Shown piece by piece: positions 43,337 to 52,825 of a stretch of 59,595 bases of DNA. How positions within the stretch are numbered: the first letter of the stretch is position 1; each line of letters opens with the position of its first letter. The stretch comes from Peptococcaceae bacterium BRH_c8a (GTDB taxonomy: Bacteria; Bacillota; Desulfotomaculia; Desulfotomaculales; Desulfallaceae): contig LADP01000035.1 in assembly GCA_000961575.1 (NCBI GenBank), positions 1-59,595 on the forward strand, read 5' to 3'. Below the pieces are notes generated by a model, which was not told the DNA's origin, ran no database searches, and worked only from the letters and a program-made list of their open reading frames with translations. The position numbers were made by a program, and so were the translations under genes.

Positions 43337-43936
43337 TCAATCTTTATCTCTTGCAATTGCGGTTTCTGCGAAAGACTCTAAACTTATTTGGTTCAGTGGT
43401 TTTGACCTTAATAATTCCGATAAATAATTTTGTCCGCTAAGCGAAAGCAGTGCAAGTACGGCTTTGGCGTCATCAGCGGCCCGGTGACACCGCTGCACCT
43501 CAATACCATGCTGATTAATTAATTCTTGCAGCTTTTTGGAACGAAAACCCCTGGCGGACCAGTTAATCCCATTCATTGTGCATAACCAAGGTTTTTGGAC
43601 TGCTTCATTAAATATCTTAACCACAAAACTATAATCAAACCGGGCGTTATGGGCGGTAATAAATTCAGCCCGGCCCAGCATAGACCTAATTCTGGTTTGA
43701 TCAAGTTCTTGGCCCCGAAGTACATTCATGTCCAGACCATGAACCATACTTGCCCCGCGAGATATTGGCACCGCCGGTTCCCGCAAACCGGTATATTCAT
43801 CAACTAAATCAATAACCTGGCCAGTTAAGCAATTAAATGAGAATAAAACCAGGCCAAGTTCAACAATTTCTTCTTTATACGGGCTAAAGCCGGTGGTTTC
43901 AACGTCGATGATGCCAGCTATTTTAGTTTTGTCCAT
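43337..43936 (-). CDS. DEDD 3'-5' exonuclease, DnaQ/RNase T-like
   Basis: This 199-residue exonuclease shows the three Exo motifs: DVETTGFSP (residues 11-19), HNARFDYSFV (about 96) and HRAADDAKAVLAL (about 150). The HxxxxD third motif places it in the DEDDh group, like PolIII epsilon. It lacks the polymerase-binding or helicase parts of PolC and DinG, so it is a stand-alone trimming exonuclease. GGGGAG precedes the ATG. The acylphosphatase start is 11 nt beyond its stop. Confidence 0.9.
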   Translation of the reverse strand: MDKTKIAGIIDVETTGFSPYKEEIVELGLVLFSFNCLTGQVIDLVDEYTGLREPAVPISRGASMVHGLDMNVLRGQELDQTRIRSMLGRAEFITAHNARFDYSFVVKIFNEAVQKPWLCTMNGINWSARGFRSKKLQELINQHGIEVQRCHRAADDAKAVLALLSLSGQNYLSELLRSKPLNQISLESFAETAIARDKD

Positions 43937-43965
43937 ATTAACTCCCCGGTTTTAATAAACTTTGT

Positions 43966-43998
43966 AAAACCCACACCAAAGTGTGGGCCTGCTTTTTT
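43966..43998. terminator. Terminator between the 78-residue gene and the exonuclease gene
   Basis: CCCACAC-CAAA-GTGTGGG has T-rich flanks on both strands (GGGTTTTAC on the minus strand). It lies downstream of the minus-strand 44081-44317 gene. Confidence 0.75.
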
Positions 43999-44080
43999 AC
44001 ATATATTCGATTATCAAGGGCAAATTCCCTCCAAATCCATTCATTAATGATTGGTAGACCCCAGTTTTGAGTGAGGCCGA

Positions 44081-44317
44081 TTAATTAAAATGACTAACCT
44101 CATTTAACTTATACATATCCTCTTTTTTAACCAATACTTCATATGTAGTAAATTGTCCCAATCCACCCCTATGGCTATCCCCCTGATTAACTAAATTGGA
44201 TCTATATTTAATTCCGGCATCCATAAGCTTGCCCATGAATCTGGCGTAATCTTCGACGCTCTGAGTTGAATAGGCAAGTTCCCACCCAAAAAAGTAGTCG
44301 AAAATCTTTTTCAACAT
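44081..44317 (-). CDS. Hypothetical protein, 78 residues
   Basis: This small protein has an amphipathic N-terminus (MLKKIFDYFFGWELAYS), then SVEDYARFMGKLMDAGIKYRS and a Gly-rich turn before YEVLVKKEDMYKLNE. The pattern resembles small signal-transducing proteins that face a neighbouring residue pair, but I do not recognise a family. AAGGAGG lies 12 nt upstream of the ATG. It sits immediately downstream of comM. Confidence 0.72.
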   Translation of the reverse strand: MLKKIFDYFFGWELAYSTQSVEDYARFMGKLMDAGIKYRSNLVNQGDSHRGGLGQFTTYEVLVKKEDMYKLNEVSHFN

Positions 44318-44357
44318 GGCCTGCTATAACCTCCTTGCGGGCATTTATTATTTCCTT

Positions 44358-45881
44358 TTAACCCCAATATTTTCTCTCCATACTGCGATATTGCACTGCT
44401 TCTGCTACATGCTCCACCCGGATATCTTCTTTTTCCGCCAGGTCCGCCAGGGTACGGGCCACCTTGATAATCTTATTGTGGGCCCGGGCGCTTAACTGCA
44501 ACCGGTCAAAGGCAGACCGCAGCAGATTCCTGGTCTCGTCATTCAATCCGCAAAACTTCTTAATCTGGGCCGGGGTCATCTCGGCGTTGCACCTGGCACC
44601 GCCAAAGCGTTGGGCTTGAATCTCCCTGGCCCGCTGCACCCGCCGGCGGATTGTTTCTGAACTCTCACCTGGCTGGACTTGTTCCAACTCGTGAAATTTA
44701 AGCCGGGGCACGTCGATGTGCAGGTCAATCCGATCCAGCATCGGCCCGGAAAGGCGCTGCAGGTAGCGCTGCACCTGCAGTGGTGAACAGCCGCATTCCC
44801 GTTCGGGATCGCCTAAAAAGCCGCATGGGCAGGGATTCATCGAGGCTACCAACATAATTCTGGCAGGAAAGGTAACCGTAGAGTGCACCCGGGACACAGT
44901 CACTGTGCCGTCTTCCAGCGGCTGGCGTAACGCCTCCAGGGCATCACGCTTGAATTCCGCCATTTCATCCAAAAACAGTACCCCCCGGTGGGCCAGGCTT
45001 ATTTCACCCGGGCGGGGAAACCGGCCGCCTCCAACAAGGGCCGAGGTGGAAACTGTATGGTGTGGTGAACGAAACGGCCTTGCGGTGATTAACGGCCGCC
45101 CGGGCGGAAGCAGTCCCGCCAAGCTATATAGCTTGGTGACATCCAAAGCTTCTTCCTGAAGCATATCGGGTAGGATACCCGGCAGGCGGCGGGCCAGCAT
45201 CGTTTTGCCCGAACCAGGCGACCCCAGCATAATCATATTGTGGCCACCAGCGGCAGCCACCTCCAGGCCCCGCTTGGCCGCGACCTGTCCCCGCACCTCG
45301 GACATATCCGGTGCGTTGCCGTTTCTGCCCCAGTACTTTTCATTGTCCACTAGATGCGGGGCAATAGTCACAACTCCGTGCAGGTGTCTCACCAATTGGA
45401 TCAGATCCCGTACCGGGTAAACCTCAACATTGCCCATTAGCGCAGCTTCATCTGCGTTTTCGGCAGGCACCATTACCCGGTGGTAACCTTCCCCGGGCAT
45501 CGATGCCACTCGGGGCAGCAAGCCGTTAACACCCCTGATAGAGCCGTTTAGCGACAACTCACCTAAAAAAATATACCCCTGCAGCAATACAGGGTCAATT
45601 TGTTCGGTGGATGATAAAATGCCCAGCGATATCGGCAGGTCATAAACAGGCCCCTCCTTTTTTAGGTCGGCGGGTGCCAGGTTGACAGTAATCCGCCGGG
45701 CCGGGAATGCAAAGCCAGCGTTCTTCAAGGCGGCCCGAACCCTGTCTTTGGCTTCCCGTACCGCCGGGTCCGGTAATCCTACTATATCAAACCCCGGCAA
45801 ACCGCTGGAGGCATCGACTTCCACCCGCACCAACTGCCCGTCCAGGCCGTTTATGGCCATACTGTGTACTATGGTCAGCAT
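44358..45881 (-). CDS. comM: ComM/YifB family AAA ATPase (Mg-chelatase-like)
   Basis: This 507-residue protein has an N-terminal Lon-like domain (GFDIVGLPDPAVREAKDRVRAALKN), Walker A GSPGSGKTMLARRLPGIL (about residue 218), Walker B VLFLDEMAEFKRDALEALRQ (about 302) and the zinc-finger-like SMNPCPCGFLGDPERECGC. ComM is a branch-migration helicase that helps recombination of transformed DNA. The ATG follows GGAGGG. It is usually next to yraN. Confidence 0.95.
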   Translation of the reverse strand: MLTIVHSMAINGLDGQLVRVEVDASSGLPGFDIVGLPDPAVREAKDRVRAALKNAGFAFPARRITVNLAPADLKKEGPVYDLPISLGILSSTEQIDPVLLQGYIFLGELSLNGSIRGVNGLLPRVASMPGEGYHRVMVPAENADEAALMGNVEVYPVRDLIQLVRHLHGVVTIAPHLVDNEKYWGRNGNAPDMSEVRGQVAAKRGLEVAAAGGHNMIMLGSPGSGKTMLARRLPGILPDMLQEEALDVTKLYSLAGLLPPGRPLITARPFRSPHHTVSTSALVGGGRFPRPGEISLAHRGVLFLDEMAEFKRDALEALRQPLEDGTVTVSRVHSTVTFPARIMLVASMNPCPCGFLGDPERECGCSPLQVQRYLQRLSGPMLDRIDLHIDVPRLKFHELEQVQPGESSETIRRRVQRAREIQAQRFGGARCNAEMTPAQIKKFCGLNDETRNLLRSAFDRLQLSARAHNKIIKVARTLADLAEKEDIRVEHVAEAVQYRSMERKYWG

Positions 45882-45982
45882 TTGACAGACCCTCCAAATT
45901 AATGAAAAAACGCCACATGTAAACTTCGACAGAAACGGATGGAGTTCCTATTTCTGCTAAAAAATAATTTACAGTAATAAAA

Positions 45983-46015
45983 CAATAACCCCCGGCAAGG
46001 TACCGGAGGTCATTG
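45983..46015 (-). terminator. Terminator of the lipoprotein gene
   Basis: On the minus strand AATGACCTCCGG pairs with CCGGGGGTTATT, followed by GTTTTATT. Confidence 0.75.
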
Positions 46016-46019
46016 TTTA

Positions 46020-46805
46020 CTATAATGCTTTTTCCACTAAAACCATGCCACTAATGTCTACCAGGGATATTTTTTCAGGTTGGTAACTACCATCCTTTAC
46101 CCGGTAAGTGGTCTGCAGGGAAGCAATCGGGTCTGCATGGGCAATACCGATAACCATTTGCATAGTAGTTATTTCGCTGACTCCGTCGCTGTCGATGTCC
46201 TCTAGCTTATACTCGGCAATGGGATCCACCCAGGTTGAAATACCGTCCAGCATTTCCTCGTTACCTGCGTACCGGCTTGGATCCAGTTTAATAACGTGCT
46301 CCAGGCCGGTTTCGCTGTCTTTAAAGCTCACCTGGTAATTGCCCATGTACTGCATTGTAAAGCGTTCCTTCCCCATGTCAAAAGAATTGGGGACATTGAA
46401 GATCTCTTGCCATTCACCCCGATCAAGTTTGTAAATATTCAATCCCTGTCCGCCGGCGCTACCTGTGTTGTAGCGATAAAAAAGCACTTCCAAACCCTTT
46501 TGGCCGTCAACGTCCTGTAGATTAATGTCCGCTAACGTGTAAGCACCTTCCATACTATCCAGCGAAACAATTTCGTATTCTTCCTCTACCAGCGTCCAGA
46601 CAGGCATGCCCTGGTCGTCTTTTTCTCCGTAGAGGATAACTTTCTGTGTCTTGCCGTCACCGTTTAAGTCTTCCACTTGCTTTTCGACAACTTCCATGTT
46701 ATCAGTGACAACGAATTTTTCTTTTTTAGCTTTAGTCGCCCCGCAACCGACAAGAGTCAAAGCTAGGGCGGCAATGAGGCAGATAACAATTATTTTTTTC
46801 AGCAC
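46020..46805 (-). CDS. Lipoprotein with FG-GAP-like Ca-binding loops
   Basis: This protein of about 261 residues has a lipobox ALTLVGCGA (Cys about residue 20) after a short hydrophobic signal, so it is lipid-anchored outside the membrane. It contains loops resembling VCBS/EF-hand-like Ca sites: EDLNGDGKTQKVILYGE (about 45), LQDVDGQKGLEVLFYR and EDIDSDGVSEITTMQ (about 205). The GTG at 46805 lies 8 nt after AAAGGAGAT; in-frame starts further upstream lack a ribosome binding site. Function unknown. Confidence 0.8.
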   Translation of the reverse strand: MLKKIIVICLIAALALTLVGCGATKAKKEKFVVTDNMEVVEKQVEDLNGDGKTQKVILYGEKDDQGMPVWTLVEEEYEIVSLDSMEGAYTLADINLQDVDGQKGLEVLFYRYNTGSAGGQGLNIYKLDRGEWQEIFNVPNSFDMGKERFTMQYMGNYQVSFKDSETGLEHVIKLDPSRYAGNEEMLDGISTWVDPIAEYKLEDIDSDGVSEITTMQMVIGIAHADPIASLQTTYRVKDGSYQPEKISLVDISGMVLVEKAL

Positions 46806-47170
46806 TGCAGCATCTCCTTTTAAATGTATTAACAAGGTATTCATATTTTTTGACGTTACCTGTAGTAGTATGTTCCAAGAGATCACCATGTAAATAATGC
46901 CTTTTTTCATCTTCCAATAACTGCTAAAATAATTTAATGATTTGGCAAGATGCTTTGCATTTTAATTGCCCAAAATTAGTAATTATATCTCTGTGACCCC
47001 CCCAAAATACACAATAATGTCGAAATTATATATAAAGAAGAAATTATTTAATGAAATCGTAGATTTAAAAATTTATACTATTCTTCAATTCAGCCCTACT
47101 GTAAAAGTGATGTATCAATAGTGAAAGAGCAGTTAAGAGATGCTGAATAAAATTTATAAAGGAGTGTTTG
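46806..47170. other. A/T-rich divergent intergenic region
   Basis: Apart from ribosome binding sites at either end (AAAGGAGAT on the minus strand, AAAGGAGTG on the plus strand), I see no convincing promoter, RNA or repeat here. Base composition is clearly richer in A/T than the flanking genes. Confidence 0.4.
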
Positions 47171-47539
47171 ATGATGCATAATTACAAAAAAGTAAATAAG
47201 TTTTCTGTTAAATACGTACGTACATCTAATAATGGTTGGGTGGCCATCTTTGATGAAGAGGAGCTACAGGATTTCGCTATTGAAAACCTAATGGGCATTC
47301 GCGTTTTGGAATTGGCTGAGGCTATTAAAAAATGGCAGGACCATGAGGTGGTGGGGGAGTTTTATACTTTAGCGGCTTTGCGCTACTGCTCCAAAATGGA
47401 TCGCGTTCGGCGTTACCTGGGTAAAAAAGGTAACAGATTTGTTGATCAGGTAAGAGAAAAAAATCTTATTGTTACACATGGTGTTACCAAAGCCGACTGG
47501 GAATCCCCAATGATGAAAAACAGATCTCTAGGCCGCTGA
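47171..47539 (+). CDS. Hypothetical protein, 122 residues
   Basis: This protein of unrecognised family is basic and mostly helical, with a central RVLELAEAIKKWQDHEVVGE and a Tyr/Arg-rich segment ALRYCSKMDRVRRYLGKKGN. The ATG at 47171 follows GGAGTG by 6 nt. It forms a single-gene unit bounded by a strong terminator, and its codons are richer in A/T than those of neighbouring housekeeping genes. Confidence 0.72.
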   Translation: MMHNYKKVNKFSVKYVRTSNNGWVAIFDEEELQDFAIENLMGIRVLELAEAIKKWQDHEVVGEFYTLAALRYCSKMDRVRRYLGKKGNRFVDQVREKNLIVTHGVTKADWESPMMKNRSLGR

Positions 47540-47591
47540 TTACCAGTTAATTGGTTATATGTTCTAAAGAGTTAACAATGAGGAATTTAAC

Positions 47592-47623
47592 ATGAAAAAC
47601 CCACGCACCCGGCGTGGGTTTTT
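47592..47623 (+). terminator. Terminator before recJ
   Basis: AACCCACGC-ACCCG-GCGTGGGTT is followed by TTTT on the plus strand. Confidence 0.9.
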
Positions 47624-47792
47624 TATAATTTACCGCAAAAGGTTACCAAACTGTGACAAAGTTATTAAAAAACTATTATAATTACATCAAGGGCATAGAA
47701 ACCCGGTATTCATTGCCATTAACTAAACCCTCAATTATAATCAATATAACGTAAATTAATTGTTAAAGCAGCTTATCTAAGACGGAGGAATA

Positions 47793-50462
47793 ATGATCAT
47801 TCCCAAAAAATGGCGGGTCAAGGCTTCCGATCCGGCAATGCAATTCATACTTTCACGCAAGCTGGGCGTCTCACCACTGATGGCCCAGCTTCTGATAAAC
47901 AGAGGTATTTTTACTGCTGCCGCGGCTAAAGATTTTCTGGACGTAGACCTTGCCGGTTTGCACTCACCCATGTTGATGCGTGATATGGATCGGGGTGTGG
48001 AACTGGCCGCCCGGGCTTTGGAAACAAGACAAAAAATACTGGTTTACGGTGATTACGATGTTGACGGGGTTACGGGCACGACTCTTTTGGTAACCGTGCT
48101 GCGCCGCCTGGGCGGTGAGGTTGATTATTACATCCCCCACCGTCTTGATCTGGGTTACGGATTGCACACCAAGGTGCTGAAAGAGGCCCGGGAAAACGGT
48201 GTGGGGCTAATCATAACCGTGGATTGTGGTATCAGTAACGCTGCTGAAGTGGCTGAGTCTCTGGCTGGCGGGGGGCCGCAAATAATCATCACCGACCACC
48301 ACGAGCCGCCCGCTGAACTACCGCCGGCCGCAGCGGTGATCAACCCCAAACGGCATGATTGCAACTACCCGTTCCGGGAACTGGCCGGAGTGGGCGTGGC
48401 CTATAAATTTGCCCTGGCCCTGCTGGAAAAGAAGGCCTGCCCCATTGAACCGGAAGAATATCTGGATTTGGTATGCCTGGGCACAGTGGCGGATATAGTA
48501 CCGCTAAACGGGGAAAATCGAATCCTGGTTAAACACGGGCTTGCCAAGCTGGCCCGGTTTGAAAGGTCGGGCCTGAAGGCGCTTTACCAGGTATGCGGCC
48601 TGAAAAACGAATTTCCGGGCACCCGGGAAGTGGGCTATATCCTGGCCCCGCGTCTTAACGCCGCGGGCCGTTTGGGCGACGCCGGCACCGCAGTTGACCT
48701 GCTGCTCAGTGACGACCTTGAATCAGCACTGGAACTGGCTGCCGAGCTGGTCAGGAATAATCAAACCAGGCAGGAACTGGAGAGTGTGGCCCTGGGTGAA
48801 GCACTGGGCATGCTGGATGGCGACCCCTCGCTTGCTGCAGACCGGGTGCTGGTTCTGGCCTCATCCCACTGGCACCCGGGCGTAATTGGTATAGTAGCTT
48901 CGCGGCTGGTGGATCGTTATCACAAACCCGCCTTGCTGTTGGCCTGCGAGGGCGAACGGGGCAAAGGTTCGGCCAGAAGTATCAAGGGCTTCGACCTGAT
49001 GCCGGCACTAGAGTATTGCTCCGGGTGTCTTCTGGAATACGGTGGTCACTCCATGGCTGCCGGTATTGCCCTTAAAACCGACCAAATTGACCGGTTCAGA
49101 GTTTTAATTAACGAATACGCAGCCGGGGTATTGGATAACGAGAAACAGCCCGATACCCTGGAACTGGATGCCCTGGTTTCATTGCAGGATGTCACACATG
49201 AACTGGTTAACGAAATAGAAATGTTACAACCACACGGGCATGGCAACCCAAGTCCCATCCTGGGCACGCCATGTGCCAAGCTGCTCCAGTGCCGGGGGGT
49301 GGGTAAAAATGAGGCGCATCTAAAAATCAAGCTGGGGGAAAACCGGGCCAATATTGACGGCATTGGGTTTAACCTGGGCAAATACGTGGATGAATTAGCC
49401 ACCGGCAGCGAAATAAGCGTTGCCTTCACCCCTACTATTAACGACTGGCAGGGCCGGAGTTATCTGCAGATTAGGGTCAACGACCTGCAAGGTGAAGCAC
49501 AGGCCCAACTCGCCAATAACAACATCGTGGCCGAAAATTATTTCCACCAGGCCAAAGAACTCATTTTTATCCCGGAAACCATGCTGGCCCGTTTACGGGA
49601 TTACCTGACCCAAAACTGCCACTCCATGCCTGGCGAACTGAGTCTGCTTATGTTAGACTGTGCCAATGGGAAAGTCGGCAGCCAAACGTTTTCGGGTCCT
49701 GGGACTGGCGGAAAATCCGGTGACAACCTGCTCACCAGACTGGAAATTGCTGAAAAATGCATTCTGCTGCTGGTTAACAGCGCTCGCCATACACTGCAGT
49801 TAGCCAGGTATTTTGAGTATCACCCACGGTTTACCGGCCTTGTTTCATACATCAACTGCTTTATGAGTGCCGACCGCATTGCAGATGAATTGCATAAAGT
49901 AACTAATGGCACTGTAAAGCTGCTGGTATCTACATATGCCTGCAATACAGGGAAGCTGGGCAACAAAGCAATGTTTGACCGGATTATCATGGCCCGCCCG
50001 CCTGCTACCAGGGAAGATTGGTTAAACACTTCAGCAAGCCCAAACAACGACGCGGCCATCGATATCAAAGCGGCATATAACCAAGACGACTGGCAGAAAA
50101 ACCAAATTTACCTGGATGAGCTGGCTCCGGAAAGGGAAGCGCTGGCAGGCTTCTATACCGTACTGCGGTCAATGGCACCAAAAGGTACCGGTTCTTGCAC
50201 GGTTAGTGAAGCGGTTAAGCGGATGTGCCGCTCCGGACACAGTATAGCATCGAGCATGCTGCCCACCGTGGCCGCAGCTATCTTCAAGGATCTGGGTTTG
50301 TTGCAATATCACTGGGAAGAGGATATGCTAAAGTATAAAATTTTACCGGCCGGCGGGCAGAGAAGGGAATTAAATGAGTCAGGTACCTTTATCTGGACAA
50401 GAGGCATCAAAACAGAATGGCTGGACTGGATTGAATCCGGCGCGCAGTCGAACGGGGCGTGA
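47793..50462 (+). CDS. recJ: Single-stranded-DNA-specific exonuclease RecJ
   Basis: This 889-residue DHH phosphoesterase degrades single-stranded DNA 5' to 3' in recombination and repair. Motifs are VYGDYDVDGVTGTT (about residue 84), ITVDCGISN, IITDHHEPP (about 165), LVCLGTVADIVPL, the DHHA1 GKGSARSIKGFDLM (about 388) and GGHSMAAGIAL. The C-terminal 300 residues are an extension common in Gram-positive RecJ, making it longer than E. coli RecJ. GACGGAGGAAT precedes the ATG. relA follows 4 nt after the stop. Confidence 0.96.
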   Translation: MIIPKKWRVKASDPAMQFILSRKLGVSPLMAQLLINRGIFTAAAAKDFLDVDLAGLHSPMLMRDMDRGVELAARALETRQKILVYGDYDVDGVTGTTLLVTVLRRLGGEVDYYIPHRLDLGYGLHTKVLKEARENGVGLIITVDCGISNAAEVAESLAGGGPQIIITDHHEPPAELPPAAAVINPKRHDCNYPFRELAGVGVAYKFALALLEKKACPIEPEEYLDLVCLGTVADIVPLNGENRILVKHGLAKLARFERSGLKALYQVCGLKNEFPGTREVGYILAPRLNAAGRLGDAGTAVDLLLSDDLESALELAAELVRNNQTRQELESVALGEALGMLDGDPSLAADRVLVLASSHWHPGVIGIVASRLVDRYHKPALLLACEGERGKGSARSIKGFDLMPALEYCSGCLLEYGGHSMAAGIALKTDQIDRFRVLINEYAAGVLDNEKQPDTLELDALVSLQDVTHELVNEIEMLQPHGHGNPSPILGTPCAKLLQCRGVGKNEAHLKIKLGENRANIDGIGFNLGKYVDELATGSEISVAFTPTINDWQGRSYLQIRVNDLQGEAQAQLANNNIVAENYFHQAKELIFIPETMLARLRDYLTQNCHSMPGELSLLMLDCANGKVGSQTFSGPGTGGKSGDNLLTRLEIAEKCILLLVNSARHTLQLARYFEYHPRFTGLVSYINCFMSADRIADELHKVTNGTVKLLVSTYACNTGKLGNKAMFDRIIMARPPATREDWLNTSASPNNDAAIDIKAAYNQDDWQKNQIYLDELAPEREALAGFYTVLRSMAPKGTGSCTVSEAVKRMCRSGHSIASSMLPTVAAAIFKDLGLLQYHWEEDMLKYKILPAGGQRRELNESGTFIWTRGIKTEWLDWIESGAQSNGA

Positions 50463-50466
50463 CTAC

Positions 50467-52686
50467 ATGCCCTTGGATGACCTCGTCCAAAAGGTAATTC
50501 ATTATAACCCCGATGCCGACCTGGATTTGCTCAGGAAGGCTTACGATTTTGCCGACCAGTTACATGCCGGCCAAAAACGCATTTCTGGTGAACCGTATAT
50601 TACGCACCCGGTGGCCGTAGCTTTAATTCTAGCCGATCTGGAGTTGGATATGGACACCCTGGTGGCCGGGTTGTTGCACGATACCGTGGAAGATACCGGG
50701 GTTACCCTGGAAGATTTGCAAAAAAACTTTGGGTCGGATATAGCCCTGCTGGTGGATGGCGTTACCAAACTTAGCCGTCTGGAGTTTCGTTCCAAAATGG
50801 AGCGTCAGGTGGAAAATCTGCGCAAAATGTTCCTGGCTATGGCCCGAGATATCAGAGTGGTATTGATTAAGCTGGCCGACCGCCTGCATAACATGCGCAC
50901 TCTGCAGTACCACCAGGAACGTAAACAAAAGGAAATTGCCCAGGAAACCCTGGAAATATTCGCCCCCCTGGCGCACCGGCTGGGTATTTACCGGCTTAAA
51001 TGGGAAATGGAAGACCTGGCTTTCCGATACACCAACCCGAAGAAGTTCTATGAACTATCTGAAATGGTGGCCCGGACCAGGGACAAAAGGGAAGAGTACA
51101 TTCGCAACATCATCAGTACCCTGCAAGATAAATTAGGCGAAGTTAAAATTAACACCGAAATCCAGGGCCGTCCCAAGCACCTGTACAGCATCTACCAGAA
51201 GATGGAGCAGCAACAACTTGAATTTCATGAAATATACGATATTATGGCGGTTCGGGTATTGGTAGACACGGTACGAGATTGCTATGCCGTCCTGGGTACC
51301 GCCCACACTATGTGGGTGCCGCTGCCCGGGCGTTTTAAAGACTATATTGCCATGCCCAAATCCAACCTGTATCAGTCGCTGCACACCACGGTAATTGGTC
51401 CCCAGGGCGACCCTCTGGAAATTCAGATTAGAACCTGGGAAATGCACCGGACATCAGAATACGGCATTGCCGCCCACTGGCGCTACAAAGAAGGAGGCCG
51501 GGGAGGCGACGTCGACCGTAAACTAAACTGGTTAAGACAATTGCTAGACTGGCAGAAGGAAGTAAAAGACGCCAGCGAATTTATGGAAACCCTAAAAATA
51601 GATATCTTTTCCGATGTGGTCTTTGTGTTCACGCCCCGGGGGGACGTCATGGAACTGCCGGCGGGTTCAACCCCCCTGGACTTTGCCTACCGAGTCCATA
51701 CTCAGGTGGGCCATCGCTGTATTGGCGCCAAGGTAAACGGTAAAATTGTCACTTTGGACTATACACTTAAAAATGGGAATATTGTAGAGGTGCTAACCTC
51801 CAAGCAAAGTCACGGCCCCGGCCGTGACTGGCTTAAAATCGTTAAAACCCCCCAGGCCAAAAACAGGATTAGACAATGGTTTAAAAAGGAACAACGGGAT
51901 GAAAACATCGTCCGGGGCCGGGATGCGCTGGAACGAGAAATAAAGAAACAAGGCCTGGATGCCGACACTATTAAAAGCGACAGGCTGATGGAATACGGTC
52001 GGAAAATGAACCTGGTCGGTCTGGAAGACGTCTACGCCGCCGTTGGGGACGGTACTGTTTCGGCCTCCAGCCTGGCGAATAAACTGCGGGAAGAACTGAC
52101 CCGCGAGGTTAAAAAAGAGCAGGCCGAAGAACGGCTGCAAGACTTGCTGCAGGAGCCCTGGACCAGGCCATCCTGGGGCAAACCCACCCAAGGCATTCGG
52201 GTGCGGGGGGTCGACAACCTGTTGATTAAACTGGCGCACTGCTGCAATCCGGTGCCCGGTGACGAAATAGTCGGTTATGTAACTCGGGGCAGAGGAGTTT
52301 CCATCCACCGTGAAGATTGCCACAACGTAGGATCGCTGCTTAACGACGACCCGGACCGGTTGGTAGAAGTAGCTTGGGACAGGGACTTTCACTCGCCATT
52401 TCAGGTTCGGCTGGAGATTGAGTCCACCGACCGGGCCGGACTGCTTAATGATGTTATGGCTATTTTAACTGAGCTGAGAATGAGCGCCCCCTGGGTAAGC
52501 GCCCGGGGACGCAAGGATCACACGGCAGTGGTAGAAATGATCCTGGAAGTAAAGGATATGGAACAGCTGGATTACCTGGTTGTCAGGTTAGGCCGGGTTA
52601 AAGACGTTTATAATGTGCAAAGGGCCGGGACCAGTATCAAGAACAGGAGTCAGGAGTCAGAAGTCAGTAGTCAGAATAAAAAATAA
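50467..52686 (+). CDS. relA: Bifunctional (p)ppGpp synthetase/hydrolase RelA/SpoT
   Basis: This protein of about 739 residues makes and degrades (p)ppGpp in the stringent response. The HD hydrolase (GLLHDTVEDTG, LADRLHNMRTL), the synthetase (AMPKSNLYQSLHTTVIG, about residue 300), TGS (FVFTPRGDVMELPAGSTPLD, about 385) and C-terminal ACT domains are all present. The ATG at 50467 matches family N-termini. A frame opening at 50374 with a GAAGGGA box would add 31 residues inside recJ. The last 14 residues (NRSQESEVSSQNKK) are encoded by the border of a heptad repeat element and are foreign to the family. Confidence 0.95.
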   Translation: MPLDDLVQKVIHYNPDADLDLLRKAYDFADQLHAGQKRISGEPYITHPVAVALILADLELDMDTLVAGLLHDTVEDTGVTLEDLQKNFGSDIALLVDGVTKLSRLEFRSKMERQVENLRKMFLAMARDIRVVLIKLADRLHNMRTLQYHQERKQKEIAQETLEIFAPLAHRLGIYRLKWEMEDLAFRYTNPKKFYELSEMVARTRDKREEYIRNIISTLQDKLGEVKINTEIQGRPKHLYSIYQKMEQQQLEFHEIYDIMAVRVLVDTVRDCYAVLGTAHTMWVPLPGRFKDYIAMPKSNLYQSLHTTVIGPQGDPLEIQIRTWEMHRTSEYGIAAHWRYKEGGRGGDVDRKLNWLRQLLDWQKEVKDASEFMETLKIDIFSDVVFVFTPRGDVMELPAGSTPLDFAYRVHTQVGHRCIGAKVNGKIVTLDYTLKNGNIVEVLTSKQSHGPGRDWLKIVKTPQAKNRIRQWFKKEQRDENIVRGRDALEREIKKQGLDADTIKSDRLMEYGRKMNLVGLEDVYAAVGDGTVSASSLANKLREELTREVKKEQAEERLQDLLQEPWTRPSWGKPTQGIRVRGVDNLLIKLAHCCNPVPGDEIVGYVTRGRGVSIHREDCHNVGSLLNDDPDRLVEVAWDRDFHSPFQVRLEIESTDRAGLLNDVMAILTELRMSAPWVSARGRKDHTAVVEMILEVKDMEQLDYLVVRLGRVKDVYNVQRAGTSIKNRSQESEVSSQNKK

Positions 52687-52806
52687 ATGACAGAAGCAGT
52701 TGTATTTATAGCAATAACAGGAACTTTGGTTCAGAATTACATAAAGCTTTATAACCGCTGCTGCCGCACAGTGGTATGGATTTCTGACTCCTGACTCCTG
52801 AATACT
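52646..52806. repeat. Heptad-bordered inverted element, copy D
   Basis: The left border is GGAGTCA-GGAGTCA-GAAGTCA-GTAGTCA-GAATA. The right border is the inverse CTGACTCCTGACTCCTGAAT. About 100 nt of unrelated sequence separates them. Unlike copies A-C, the left border lies inside a reading frame, the 3' end of relA. Confidence 0.78.
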
Positions 52807-52825
52807 AAATAAAGAGGTTGAAACA

